Positions 1 through 7,811 of a DNA stretch of 15,733 nt are shown here, piece after piece. This stretch comes from Desulfobacterales bacterium (GTDB taxonomy: Bacteria; Desulfobacterota; Desulfobacteria; Desulfobacterales; JAHEIW01), in the NCBI GenBank assembly GCA_030145015.1, contig JAQYWI010000130.1, forward strand, positions 1 through 15,733. The letters run 5' to 3'. Positions within the stretch are counted from its first letter, which is position 1, and each line of letters begins with the position of its first letter. A program made the translations under genes and the position numbers. Below the pieces are notes generated by a model, which saw only the letters and a program-made list of their open reading frames with translations, had not been told where the DNA came from and ran no database searches.

Positions 1-1
1 G

Positions 2-814
2 GAAGATATGAACCAGATCGGATTTGATATTCAGATTCTGACCTTATCCGCTCCCAGTGTCGATATCTTTCCTGTGGAAATAGGTGAAAGTCTGGCCAGA
101 ATCGTTAATGACGAAATTGGCGAAATTTGCCAAAACCACCCCGACCGTTTTCTGGCTTTTGCGACCTTACCCTTTAATGATCCGGATCGAACCGTCAAAG
201 AATTGAAACGATGCATCGATGAAATGAATTTCAAAGGCGCCTGCATCGGCACCAATATAAACGGAATGGGCCTGGACGATCAACGTCTGTATCCCTTTTA
301 TGAATGTATGTCTGAGTACGATCTGCCAATCCACATACACCCCAGAGCGCCGGTGGATAAAGAAACCTATAAGGATTACCGCCTGCTTCCGATGATCGGA
401 TTTGAGATGGACATTTGTGTGGCGGTGGTCCGACTGGTGATGGGCGGTGTAATGGACCGGTTCCCAGACCTCAATTTCATCGTTTCCCATTTAGGCGGGG
501 CCGTTCCATACCTGGCAGAGCGTATCCAAAATTGTTATGAAGCCTACCCTGAATGCCAGGAAAATATCTCCGGACCGGCTAAAGATTATCTTAAGCGGTT
601 TTATTACGATACCGTCAGTTTTTTTGAACCTGCCCTCATGTGCGCTTACGCCTTTGTCGGTGCCGATCATATGGTTTTGGGCTCTGATTACCCGCATGTC
701 ATCGGAGATATTAAGGAGGCCATTACATCCATCGAACAGCTGGATATCCCTCAAAGCGATAAGGAGATGATATTTTCCGGAAACATGCTGCGGTTAATCC
801 ATCAGGACAGATAG
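2..814 (+). CDS. Amidohydrolase (ACMSD-like, amidohydrolase 2 family), 5' end outside window
   Basis: The frame is open from the first bases of the window. The ATG at position 8 is probably internal, because the protein opens in a segment (MNQIGFDIQILTLS) that normally lies about 50 residues into this family, after the N-terminal HxH metal motif, which is absent here. Visible family marks are the PIHIHPR histidine segment near residue 110 of the ATG-started protein, the FIVSHLGGAVPYLAERI block near 157-173 and the VLGSDYPH aspartate motif near 222-229. The family comprises TIM-barrel, usually Zn-dependent decarboxylases and hydrolases such as ACMSD and gamma-resorcylate decarboxylase. The substrate here cannot be told. 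The gene is co-directional with a flavoprotein and a ferredoxin downstream, which suggests a shared catabolic pathway (inference). The TAG stop touches the first base of the inverted repeat that follows. Confidence 0.88.
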   Translation, partial: EDMNQIGFDIQILTLSAPSVDIFPVEIGESLARIVNDEIGEICQNHPDRFLAFATLPFNDPDRTVKELKRCIDEMNFKGACIGTNINGMGLDDQRLYPFYECMSEYDLPIHIHPRAPVDKETYKDYRLLPMIGFEMDICVAVVRLVMGGVMDRFPDLNFIVSHLGGAVPYLAERIQNCYEAYPECQENISGPAKDYLKRFYYDTVSFFEPALMCAYAFVGADHMVLGSDYPHVIGDIKEAITSIEQLDIPQSDKEMIFSGNMLRLIHQDR

Positions 815-956
815 AAGTGGTTTCAAAACCCCATCTAAGGCTCAATGGCTGCGTTGTCCCGCGAATTGAAATGCTCACGTACTAGCGTGTACGCTCCGCT
901 TTCAATTCGCGGGACGCCTTGCCCTTGAACCTGATCTGAGATTTTGAAACCACTTC
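814..956. repeat. Nested inverted-repeat element between amidohydrolase and flavoprotein genes
   Basis: The outer arms are a perfect 15-bp inverted repeat, GAAGTGGTTTCAAAA at 814-828 and its complement at 942-956. Inside lies a perfect 16-bp pair, GTCCCGCGAATTGAAA at 856-871 and its complement at 900-915. At the centre a small hairpin, CGTAC/GTACG, spans about 878-893. No protein is encoded. The element starts on the last base of the upstream stop codon and ends about 7 bases before the ribosome binding region of the next gene, so it lies inside a probable operon and would form a long hairpin in the transcript. It resembles a miniature mobile element or REP/BIME-like unit, with the same plan as the element at 13027-13168. 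Confidence 0.85.
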
Positions 957-974
957 AAATCAAGGGGAAAAGAG

Positions 975-2645
975 ATGGAAATTGTTAATATTTCAACTGA
1001 CGTGCTCATTGTCGGTGGCGGGTTAGCCGGCACAAATGCCGCCATGGGCGCTTCCCAAAAGGGGGCCAGCGTCGTTGTGGCCGACAAGGGCAATATAAAC
1101 CGAAGCGGCGATATCGGCGGCGGTGTAGACCATTTTTTGGCGTTTCTGAATGAAGGTCAAAAATGGGATACCCGGGAAGGGTTCTTGAATTACGTGGAGA
1201 AGATCGGGCGCGGAACGGGGCATCTCTCCATCATCGATTCCGTTTATTGTGCTGAACTGCCCGATGCAATTGAGCGCATGGCAAAAATCGGCACTCCGCT
1301 AACCCAGTCCGATGGGACTTTTTTCCGAACCGGATCGATGGGCCAGCCAGGTACCTTTTGGATCAATTTTAACGGCAAAAAGCTTAAGCCTTGTTTAGGA
1401 AAAGCCGTGCGCAAGCTGGGATGTACTGTTCTTGATAAAGTGATGATGGTCGATCTCATCAATCATCAAGGAACCGTTGTGGGCGGCGTCGGTTTTCACA
1501 TCCGCAACGGGATCTTTTATGTCATCGAGGCTAAAGCGACCATCATTGCCACCGGCAACACCAATCGTTTATATGAAAATCCGCGTATCAATCCTTTTAA
1601 CACCTGGCTTTGCCCCTTCGATACCGGCGATGGACAGATTATGGCGTTGAAGGCCGGTGCGGCCCTCACCAATATGGAATATATGCGTATGACGTTACTG
1701 CCCAAGGGATTTGCCGCTCCAGGTTTCAATGCCCTGGTGGGAATGGGGGGCCGCTTTCTCAACAGCCTGGGAGAATATTATATGGAAAAGCACAATTCGA
1801 TGGGTAACCGGGCCCCGCGTTATGAGGTGGTATTTCACACTTTAGAAGAAATACGCAAAGGACATGGCCCCATCTACATTGACTGCCGTCATCTGACCGA
1901 GAAGGATTTGACGCACCTTATGGCCACTCTGGGTTATGATAAGGATACGCTGCCGGACTATTTTGAACAACGCGGAGAGGACTTGAGCGCAAAGCCGGTT
2001 GAAATTACAGTGTCAGAAGGTATGCAGGCCGGCCCCACTGAAGTAACGGGGAGCGGGATTAAGATCGACAAGGAATCAGCCGCGACGGTTCCAGGACTTT
2101 TTGCCTGCGGAGACGCCTGCGACCACAACCGCTGCGTACACGGGGCCATCACCGGCGGTTATAAAGCCGGGAAATCGGCCGCGGCTTACGCCAAAACCAT
2201 TTCCCGCGGTGAGGACATTACGAATTCCATGACCCGCGCAAAGATTGAACGATTTATGGAACCCCTGCAGCGCGCATCCGGGCATCCCTACCGCCAGATT
2301 GAAGACAGCATCCGAAAAATAATGGCCGAGCATGTGGGCCCACGGCGCACTGAACAGGCCCTAACCTACGGATTGGAGAAGCTTCAGCGAATCGAGCACT
2401 ATCTGGATGAAATAAAGGCCAATGATCTGCATGAGCTTATGCGAACCCACGAAACGCGTTCAATCCTGGCTGTCGGCAAGTTGATGGCCACCACCGCGCT
2501 TTTCCGGGAGGAGAGCAGAAATAAACCGTACCACCATCGCCTGGACTTTCCCGACACCGATGACACCAACTGGTGCGGTCTGGTGGTCGTCAGTAAGGAT
2601 GGGGAGGAACTTTCCTGTTCTTTTGAGCCGATCACCTACGGGTGA
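975..2645 (+). CDS. AprA-like FAD-dependent oxidoreductase (fumarate reductase/succinate dehydrogenase flavoprotein superfamily)
   Basis: This 556-residue flavoprotein has an N-terminal Rossmann FAD motif (VLIVGGGLAGTNAAMGAS, about residues 10-27), an internal ATIIATGN segment near 190 and a C-terminal FAD-closing block (VPGLFACGDACDHN followed by GAITGGYKAG, about 369-395). The GNINRSGDIGGGVDHF stretch near 40-55 recalls the alpha subunit of adenylylsulfate reductase, but the protein is shorter than AprA (about 600-660 residues) and its partner is a 70-residue ferredoxin, not AprB. I therefore call it AprA-like rather than dissimilatory APS reductase. The start is supported by AGGGGAAAAG just upstream of the ATG. 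The ferredoxin begins 41 bp downstream and is the likely electron partner, and the amidohydrolase lies upstream. No signal peptide is evident, so it is probably cytoplasmic. The substrate is unknown. Confidence 0.87.
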   Translation: MEIVNISTDVLIVGGGLAGTNAAMGASQKGASVVVADKGNINRSGDIGGGVDHFLAFLNEGQKWDTREGFLNYVEKIGRGTGHLSIIDSVYCAELPDAIERMAKIGTPLTQSDGTFFRTGSMGQPGTFWINFNGKKLKPCLGKAVRKLGCTVLDKVMMVDLINHQGTVVGGVGFHIRNGIFYVIEAKATIIATGNTNRLYENPRINPFNTWLCPFDTGDGQIMALKAGAALTNMEYMRMTLLPKGFAAPGFNALVGMGGRFLNSLGEYYMEKHNSMGNRAPRYEVVFHTLEEIRKGHGPIYIDCRHLTEKDLTHLMATLGYDKDTLPDYFEQRGEDLSAKPVEITVSEGMQAGPTEVTGSGIKIDKESAATVPGLFACGDACDHNRCVHGAITGGYKAGKSAAAYAKTISRGEDITNSMTRAKIERFMEPLQRASGHPYRQIEDSIRKIMAEHVGPRRTEQALTYGLEKLQRIEHYLDEIKANDLHELMRTHETRSILAVGKLMATTALFREESRNKPYHHRLDFPDTDDTNWCGLVVVSKDGEELSCSFEPITYG

Positions 2646-2686
2646 TGCGAGCTTGACAAATTATGCTGTGCCCTGGAGGATAATAA

Positions 2687-2899
2687 ATGCCACCCATTTT
2701 CGACATGCATAAATGCACCGGCTGCGGTCTGTGTGATTCCATCTGCCCGGCAGACGCGATTTACATGCAGACCGCTGAAGATGCGGATATCCCCTATCTG
2801 AAATATCCTGAAGAATGCTGGCACTGCGGATCTTGCAGGCAGGACTGCCCGGATGAAGCCATTGAAATCGAGTTTCCACCCGATATGCTCAGCATATAG
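2687..2899 (+). CDS. Small 2x[4Fe-4S] ferredoxin
   Basis: This 70-residue protein has two complete cluster motifs, CTGCGLCDSICP at about residues 9-20 and CWHCGSCRQDCP at about 45-56. Each has the CxxCxxCxxxCP pattern of bacterial-type two-cluster ferredoxins. The tail is short and acidic, with no membrane or signal segment, so this is a soluble electron carrier. A GGAGG-like site (TGGAGGATAATA) precedes the ATG. It follows the AprA-like flavoprotein by 41 bp on the same strand and most likely passes electrons to or from it. It is half the size of AprB and lacks the AprB C-terminal tail, which argues against a true APS reductase pair. Confidence 0.93.
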   Translation: MPPIFDMHKCTGCGLCDSICPADAIYMQTAEDADIPYLKYPEECWHCGSCRQDCPDEAIEIEFPPDMLSI

Positions 2900-3045
2900 T
2901 ATAGAACTCTTCTTAAAAAAGTGGATTAGGGTTTTAGGTTGGCCAGTTGGGCCCGTTAAAAGAGGAAAAATGTCTTATTTCAGTCTGTTAACCGGCTAAC
3001 GGGCAACAGAACAAGGCGCTCAACCTATAACCATTTGGTTCTATA
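2900..3045. repeat. Imperfect multi-arm inverted repeat between convergent genes
   Basis: Three nested arm pairs can be read. TATAGAAC at 2900-2907 pairs with GTTCTATA at 3038-3045. GGTTTTAGGTTG at 2930-2941 pairs with CAACCTATAACC at 3021-3032 (11 of 12). GTTGGGCCCGTTA at 2946-2958 pairs partly with TAACGGGCAAC at 2997-3007. The element fills the gap between the ferredoxin stop and the stop of the convergent HsdR-N-like gene and includes the latter's stop codon. It may act as a bidirectional terminator or be a decayed miniature element. No U-tract marks it as a classical terminator. Confidence 0.6.
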
Positions 3046-3586
3046 TATTCCGTTGCACGTTCACATTCATGCTGTCGTAAGATCGAAAAATTAATTTCTC
3101 CCGCTCGCGTTTATCTTTCGGAAAAGGCGATGGTTTAAAAGCTCTTAATTTTCCCCGCGCCTCCGCTTTTGAAAGTATGGCAGGTAGGCCCTCCCCCAGC
3201 TTCCGGCCGGTAACCGTGTCCAGAACAATGGCCGTTTTTCCATCAGATACAACTGAAAGGGGAAGCTGGTGCTCAGAAAGAAGCCTGGAGGCCGCTAAAA
3301 TTTCTCTTTCCCGGGACCCCAGGGAAGCGGCCGCACATTTAATGGCCATAAAAAGGGTCGCACCGCCGTCAACGCTGACAACCAGATCGATTTGAGAGCG
3401 GTAAAGTTCTCCCGCAACGGTCATCTCAATATCAACATCGACTTCAATATCTTCTTTCAAAAACCCTTTTTCATTCACTAAAAATCGCTCAACCATCTGA
3501 CGGTTTTCCTCGGAACCGACATTGGGGATCTCCTTGCCGGTGACAAAATCGGTGATCATCGAATATGGTTTCTGGTAATCAGACAT
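3041..3586 (-). CDS. Stand-alone HsdR N-terminal-domain-like protein with a degenerate nuclease motif
   Basis: This 181-residue protein resembles the type I restriction enzyme R-subunit N-terminal domain (HSDR_N_2). It shows NVGSEENRQMVERFLVNEKGF near residues 22-42, an acidic strand region, QIDLVV with Asp67, then LFMAIKCA at 78-85 and an alternating hydrophobic strand (SVVSDGKTAIVLD) near 111-123. In active PD-(D/E)xK nucleases the third block reads ExK. Here it reads A81-I82-K83, so the catalytic Glu appears replaced while Asp67 and Lys83 remain. No helicase or motor domain and no hsdM or hsdS genes lie nearby, so it is not part of a visible restriction system. It may be a non-cleaving DNA- or RNA-binding relative. 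Its upstream Shine-Dalgarno sequence is weak. Confidence 0.72.
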   Translation of the reverse strand: MSDYQKPYSMITDFVTGKEIPNVGSEENRQMVERFLVNEKGFLKEDIEVDVDIEMTVAGELYRSQIDLVVSVDGGATLFMAIKCAAASLGSREREILAASRLLSEHQLPLSVVSDGKTAIVLDTVTGRKLGEGLPAILSKAEARGKLRAFKPSPFPKDKREREKLIFRSYDSMNVNVQRNI

Positions 3587-3628
3587 GGTAATATTTCACC
3601 ACTGTCTCCCCGTCCTAAGCGCTCAGCA

Positions 3629-3958
3629 CTAAAACTTATCTCAAAAATGCATTTAGCTACTCAATGGGAAAGTTATAAACCGATAAAAGTGCTTACAACA
3701 AATGAGCTAAAATTTAAAATGATCTAAAATGCTTAAAATGATAGTTTCGCTGCGCTCAATCTTTTATTATAAATAAGATCGTTCGACCCAGTCGTTCGAC
3801 CCAGAGGCTCTCGACGGGAGGCTCTCGACGGGTAGAATTCCTCAATTTTAGGCATTTTAGCTCATTTTAGTCATTTTAGGCACTTCTAACGTTAGAACAC
3901 CCTTGGAACTTTTTTCTCTGTCTTACAAGATGAACTGCTAATTTTGGGATAGGTTCTA
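3629..3958. repeat. Composite repeat region bounded by TAGAACCTATCTCAAAA-like ends
   Basis: This 330-bp stretch without a gene is almost wholly repetitive. The left end (about 3629-3648, CTAAAACTTATCTCAAAAAT) and the right end (3941-3958, ATTTTGGGATAGGTTCTA) are degenerate inverted copies of the terminus seen cleanly at 13027 and 15611. The right end contains the TAG stop of rsfS. Inside lie arrays of the word TAAAATG in opposite orientation at 3699-3741 and 3842-3880, a tandem-repeat core, and a perfect 14-bp palindrome TTCTAACGTTAGAA at 3884-3897. It is probably a nest of two inserted noncoding elements. No ORF or tRNA is seen. Confidence 0.65.
3781..3832. repeat. Two adjacent short tandem duplications (13 bp x2, then 14 bp x2)
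   Basis: GTTCGACCCAG is followed by TC at 3781-3793 and by AG at 3794-3806, giving a 13-bp period. This runs directly into AGGCTCTCGACGGG at 3805-3818, repeated exactly at 3819-3832. The block is GC-rich inside an AT-rich surround and forms the centre of the inverted TAAAATG arrays. Confidence 0.85.
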
Positions 3959-4333
3959 ATTCTTTGAACTTTGCGACTTCTTCATGCCGGGTGTTGTAAT
4001 TCGTCTGGCATCGACCCAGAGCCCTTCAAGATCAAAAAATTCCCGGATCGGTTCGTAAAACACATGGATGACCACATGTCCGTAATCCAGTAAAACCCAA
4101 TGCCCTTCTGCGGTTCCTTCCACACTGAGCGGCTTGATTTTATGCTTCTTTAAATTGACGACAATAGAATCCGCAATCGCTTTAACCTGGCGGTTCGACC
4201 GTCCGCTGCAGATAATAAATACATCTGCGATGGAGGTAAGCTCGGCAACATCCAGGGCCACCAAATTCAGTGCTTTCTTTGCCGAAGCCGCTTTAATGTA
4301 CAGGTCAAGTTCGGAGACTGCATCTTTGCTCAT
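3956..4333 (-). CDS. rsfS: Ribosome silencing factor RsfS
   Basis: This 125-residue protein matches the RsfS/Iojap family along its length: LVALDVAELTSIADVFIICSGRSNRQVKAIAD near residues 23-54, then EGHWVLLDYGHVVIHVFYEPIREFFDLEGLW near 81-111. RsfS binds ribosomal protein uL14 on the 50S subunit and blocks joining to 30S when nutrients are low. The ATG overlaps the nadD stop in an ATGA at 4330-4333, so the two are translationally coupled. NadD followed by RsfS is a common bacterial order. The TAG stop lies inside the right arm of the composite repeat downstream. Confidence 0.96.
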   Translation of the reverse strand: MSKDAVSELDLYIKAASAKKALNLVALDVAELTSIADVFIICSGRSNRQVKAIADSIVVNLKKHKIKPLSVEGTAEGHWVLLDYGHVVIHVFYEPIREFFDLEGLWVDARRITTPGMKKSQSSKN

Positions 4334-4995
4334 GTATAAAGTCCTTTTAATTGAATAAATTCTGCCACCTCCGGAGGTACCAGATCTCCGATGGTCTTCT
4401 TGGTTTTAAGGTTTTGCCGGATTTTGGTCGAGGAGATATCCATGGCATCGATATCAACAATATGAATGGGCGGCTTGCCTTCTGAAGTATAGCAGCCGCG
4501 TGCTGTTATAAATTCATAATCCGCCGACAGCGTCGATTTAAGGTATTTCTCCAGAATTTTCCAGCCCTGATCAACGTCCGGGCAATCCGCATTGGGGCGC
4601 GCCATAACGATAAAAGCGATCTGTTCAAGCAATTCGGCGTAAGATTTCCAGGTATCGATTTCGAGGAAGGCGTCAAGCCCCATAATAAGGTAGATCCGGG
4701 AATCATCTGAAAGTGTCTTCTTAAAATGTCGAACCGTATCAATCGTATAGGAAGGCCCCGGACGATTTAATTCAACATCGGAAACCGTTAACCCGGAAAG
4801 ATTACCAATGGCCAGATGGATCATCTCCAGGCGATCATCGGCGTTTGCCACCGCGCCGGGTGTTTTATGGGGAGGCAATGCGGCTGGAATCAAGAAGATC
4901 CGATCCAGATTGAATTTTTTTATAACTTCCGACGCGGCCCGGAGATGGCCCCGATGAATGGGGTTAAAGGTGCCGCCGAATAGACCTATACGCAT
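4330..4995 (-). CDS. nadD: Nicotinate-nucleotide adenylyltransferase
   Basis: This 221-residue protein opens with GLFGGTFNPIHRGHLRAA (about residues 4-21), the nucleotidyltransferase GxFxPxHxGH signature. It also shows LIPAALPPHKTPG near 36-48 and the C-terminal ISSTKIRQNL motif near 188-197, which binds the ATP phosphates. It transfers AMP from ATP to nicotinate mononucleotide in NAD synthesis. No strong Shine-Dalgarno sequence is seen before the ATG. It shares a 4-bp overlap with rsfS downstream. A repeat array separates it from proA upstream, so it may have its own promoter in that gap. Confidence 0.96.
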   Translation of the reverse strand: MRIGLFGGTFNPIHRGHLRAASEVIKKFNLDRIFLIPAALPPHKTPGAVANADDRLEMIHLAIGNLSGLTVSDVELNRPGPSYTIDTVRHFKKTLSDDSRIYLIMGLDAFLEIDTWKSYAELLEQIAFIVMARPNADCPDVDQGWKILEKYLKSTLSADYEFITARGCYTSEGKPPIHIVDIDAMDISSTKIRQNLKTKKTIGDLVPPEVAEFIQLKGLYT

Positions 4996-5083
4996 TTTAG
5001 AAGCCCGTATTCCATATTGAAGATAGGTGTGAATTCCAAAACCAGTAAAGATTATATTAAAATTTTTGCTGTCTTTGAATCAA

Positions 5084-5216
5084 TTTCGAAATTCGAATAT
5101 CGAAATCCGAAACAAATCCGAATATCGAATGACCGAAATTCAAAACCGTTTAGAGCATTTGAATTTCGAATTTCGGATTTGTTTAGAATTTCGTACTTCG
5201 GATTTCGGATTTATCA
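5084..5216. repeat. Inverted array of GAAATTCG/GAATATCG-like words (copy 1)
   Basis: The left arm (5084-5141) repeats words such as TTCGAAATTCGAATATCG and GAAATCCGAAAC. The right arm (5157-5214) is a loose reverse complement (ATTTCGAATTTCGGATTTG). They meet at a clear hairpin, GAAATTCAAA/TTTGAATTTC, with a 13-nt loop. The end TTTCGGATTTAT recurs at the end of the second copy near 9264-9275. The two short ORFs readable here are an artefact of the repeat. The rest of the nadD-proA gap (4996-5083 and 5217-5285) shows nothing recognisable. Confidence 0.75.
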
Positions 5217-5285
5217 GTAGAAAGGTTATTTTAATAATGCATTACATATTCTTGCTGTCGTTCAAAAAGAACCCAGGTAATTCCT

Positions 5286-6542
5286 TCAAGTCCTAATCTG
5301 TCCGTCTCCGAACACGACAAATTTCGTGGTCGTAAGCTCCTCCACCCCCATCGGCCCGAAGGCGTGCAGCTTGGAGGTGCTGATGCCTATTTCGGCACCC
5401 AGCCCCAGTTGCCCGCCGTCATTAAAGCGTGTTGAGGCATTTACCAATACGACAGATGAATCCACCTCACGGACAAAACGTCGCGCCCGGTCATCATCCC
5501 GCGTCACGATTGCTTCGGTATGGTTAGAACCGTAATTGGCAATATGTGAAATCGCCTGATCCATATCTTCAACCACCTTAACCGCGAGGATCAGATCCAG
5601 ATATTCCTCCGGCCAATCTGCATCCTCGGCGCGGTTCGCCCCGGGTAAAATACGGCATGTTACCGGGCAGCCTCGGAGTTCCACGCCCGCAGCAGAAAAG
5701 CGTTCAGCCATGTCGGGTAGAAATTTTTCGGCCAGGGATTGATGAACCAGCAAAGTTTCCATGGCATTGCACACTCCCGGCCGCTGCACTTTGGCATTGA
5801 AGCAGATTTCCTGTGCCATATTCAATTCCGCGCCGGCATCGATATACACATGGCATACCCCTTTATAATGCTTGAGAACGGGTATTTTGGAATTTTCCAC
5901 CACGAAACGGATTAAGCCTTCGCCCCCTCGCGGGATGATTAAATCGATAAATTCTTCCTGCTTCAGAAGAGCGTTTACGGCGGATCTGTCCCGAACCGGT
6001 ATGACTTGAACAGCGCGCTCAGGCAGACCGGTTTCCTCAAGCGCCCGGCTGATGATCTTAGCCAGAGCCTGGTTCGAATTGAATGCTTCCGATCCACCCC
6101 GAAGTATAACCGCATTTCCGGCTTTCAGACATAGGCCGGCAGCATCAACGGTTACATTGGGTCTGGATTCATAAATAATACCGATGACACCCAGCGGTAT
6201 GCGCATGCGCGATATTTTAAGTCCGTTGGGGCGGGTCCACGTGCGGCTCAGGCTTCCGACCGGATCCTCGAGCCGGGCAACATCATTGAGTCCGTCGGCC
6301 ATGGCTTGCAGGGCCGTCTCCTTGAGGTTAAGCCGCTCAATCATGGGATCCGAAAGCCCCATCTCTTTAGCCCTTACAAGATCCTTTTCATTCTCTGCCT
6401 TAATATAAACTGCTTCCTGTAAAATTTTTTCGGCAATTCTTTGGAGGGTCACATTCTTTTGGTCCGCGGGGCAACGGGCAACCGCCGCGGCAGCACGCCT
6501 TGCCGCTTCGGCCATTTCTCTGATGGTTGTCTCGATGGTCAT
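5286..6542 (-). CDS. proA: Gamma-glutamyl phosphate reductase
   Basis: This 418-residue protein is the usual family length. It shows the aldehyde-dehydrogenase fold motifs [21 protein letters not shown] near residues 119-139, [12 protein letters not shown] near 144-155, and the catalytic Cys region [16 protein letters not shown] near 250-265. The C-terminal [25 protein letters not shown] block near 380-404 is typical. It reduces glutamyl-5-phosphate with NADPH to glutamate semialdehyde, the second step of proline synthesis. Glutamate 5-kinase lies 132 bp upstream on the same strand. No strong ribosome binding site is seen before the ATG. Confidence 0.97.
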   Translation of the reverse strand: MTIETTIREMAEAARRAAAAVARCPADQKNVTLQRIAEKILQEAVYIKAENEKDLVRAKEMGLSDPMIERLNLKETALQAMADGLNDVARLEDPVGSLSRTWTRPNGLKISRMRIPLGVIGIIYESRPNVTVDAAGLCLKAGNAVILRGGSEAFNSNQALAKIISRALEETGLPERAVQVIPVRDRSAVNALLKQEEFIDLIIPRGGEGLIRFVVENSKIPVLKHYKGVCHVYIDAGAELNMAQEICFNAKVQRPGVCNAMETLLVHQSLAEKFLPDMAERFSAAGVELRGCPVTCRILPGANRAEDADWPEEYLDLILAVKVVEDMDQAISHIANYGSNHTEAIVTRDDDRARRFVREVDSSVVLVNASTRFNDGGQLGLGAEIGISTSKLHAFGPMGVEELTTTKFVVFGDGQIRT

Positions 6543-6674
6543 CTCAGTGTCTCATTTAGTCGGGTTTAAGGTCGGCACCTTGTTAATTTAAAAAAAATAC
6601 CCCTTTTTTTACTTTATCCCCGGAACGATTAAGATGGCAAATAATAATTTCAAGCCTGCGCATGCTGTCTAGAC

Positions 6675-7811
6675 CTAACAATCACAGGTGATTGCAAGGT
6701 TGTCGCGATGAATAACTTCATCATAGGCCTTATGGCCAAGCACCGCTTTGATCTGTTTTGATTTTAATCCCATAATTTTGCGGATGTCGGCAGCGCTGTA
6801 ATTGGCCAATCCGACGCCTAATATTTCATTTTCGCGGTTCTTAAATTCCACCGCGGCACCGATGTTAAAATCCTCTTCCACGGCAACGATACCGCTTGGA
6901 AGGAGACTTTTGCCATTCTTTAGAATCGCGTTTGCGGCACCGTCATCTATTTTAACGGCCCCCTGGGGTTTCAGGGAAAAGGCGATCCAGCATTTGCGGC
7001 TGGCCAGTTTCTCTTTTCGGGGCACAAAAAACGTGCCATGGGCCCCATCGGAAAAGAGTTTAATCAAAATATTGGGTTCATCGCCTTTAGCGATCACCAT
7101 GGGAACACCGGCGGAATTAACTTTGCGGGCCGCTCTTATTTTGCTGATCATGCCTCCGGTTCCCAGTGCGCCGGGAATTTCACTGGCATATTGTTCCGTA
7201 CTTTTGGTTATCGTCGTCACCATCGGTATTAACTCGGCATCATGATGGATGCGGGGATCCTTGTTGTAAAGGCCTTCGATATCCGTAAGGTTGATTAGAA
7301 TGTCCGCTTCCATCAATAACGTAATCATGGCGGCAAGGTTGTCATTGTCGCCCAATTTTATTTCCTCCACCGATACGGTATCGTTTTCATTGATGATCGG
7401 GACAACCTGCCAGCCTAAGAGCGTGTAAAGTGTGTTCCTGGCATTTAAATATCTTTTTCGATTGGATAGATCTTCACTGGTCAGAAGAATCTGGGCTACT
7501 TTTTTATGAAACCGGCCGAATGCTTTCTCATATTCCATGATCAGTCCGGCCTGGCCCACCGCAGCCACTGCTTGCCTTTTGGGAAGTTCATCGGGTCTTT
7601 TAGGAAGGCCGACTTTTTTTACGCCCGAAGCCATGGCCCCGGATGACACCAGAATCACCTCGCGGCCGTCGTCGATTAGCCGGCAAATCTGCCGGGTGAT
7701 AAATTGAATCGCTTTTAAATTCAATCCATTGTTTTGGGTGAGCACATTACTTCCAATTTTAACAACCACGCGTTTTGCCCGCGCAAAGCTTAATTTTCGG
7801 TTATTTATCAT
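6675..7811 (-). CDS. proB: Glutamate 5-kinase with C-terminal PUA domain
   Basis: This 378-residue protein has an amino-acid-kinase domain (about 1-265) with VVKIGSNVLT near residues 15-24, VSSGAMASGVKKVG near 55-68 and INENDTVSVEEIKLGDNDNLAAM near 139-161. A PUA domain follows (about 285-370; GVLPSG-like GKSLLPSGIVAVEEDF and ILGVGLANYSAADI). It phosphorylates glutamate to start proline synthesis and is usually feedback-inhibited by proline. The start overlaps the end of obgE by 11 bp, indicating one transcript. The gap to proA contains only an AT-rich run and no clear promoter. Confidence 0.97.
   Translation of the reverse strand: MINNRKLSFARAKRVVVKIGSNVLTQNNGLNLKAIQFITRQICRLIDDGREVILVSSGAMASGVKKVGLPKRPDELPKRQAVAAVGQAGLIMEYEKAFGRFHKKVAQILLTSEDLSNRKRYLNARNTLYTLLGWQVVPIINENDTVSVEEIKLGDNDNLAAMITLLMEADILINLTDIEGLYNKDPRIHHDAELIPMVTTITKSTEQYASEIPGALGTGGMISKIRAARKVNSAGVPMVIAKGDEPNILIKLFSDGAHGTFFVPRKEKLASRKCWIAFSLKPQGAVKIDDGAANAILKNGKSLLPSGIVAVEEDFNIGAAVEFKNRENEILGVGLANYSAADIRKIMGLKSKQIKAVLGHKAYDEVIHRDNLAITCDC

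Noticed and set aside
975..2899. True dissimilatory APS reductase aprBA
   Set aside because: The flavoprotein is too short, the order is flavoprotein then ferredoxin, and the ferredoxin is 70 residues without the AprB tail. No sat or qmo genes are visible.
3699..3880. CRISPR-like array from the repeated TAAAATG words
   Set aside because: Units are 7-11 bp with no spacers of uniform length, and no cas genes are nearby.
5017..5296. Two short + strand ORFs with FEFRIS-like repeats
   Set aside because: They are translations of the inverted GAAATTCG-word array. There is no ribosome binding site and no protein-like composition.
6585..6612. Intrinsic terminator between proB and proA (A-run, CCCC, T-run)
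   Set aside because: It lacks a GC-rich stem. The A/T runs alone could pair only weakly, so no terminator is called.
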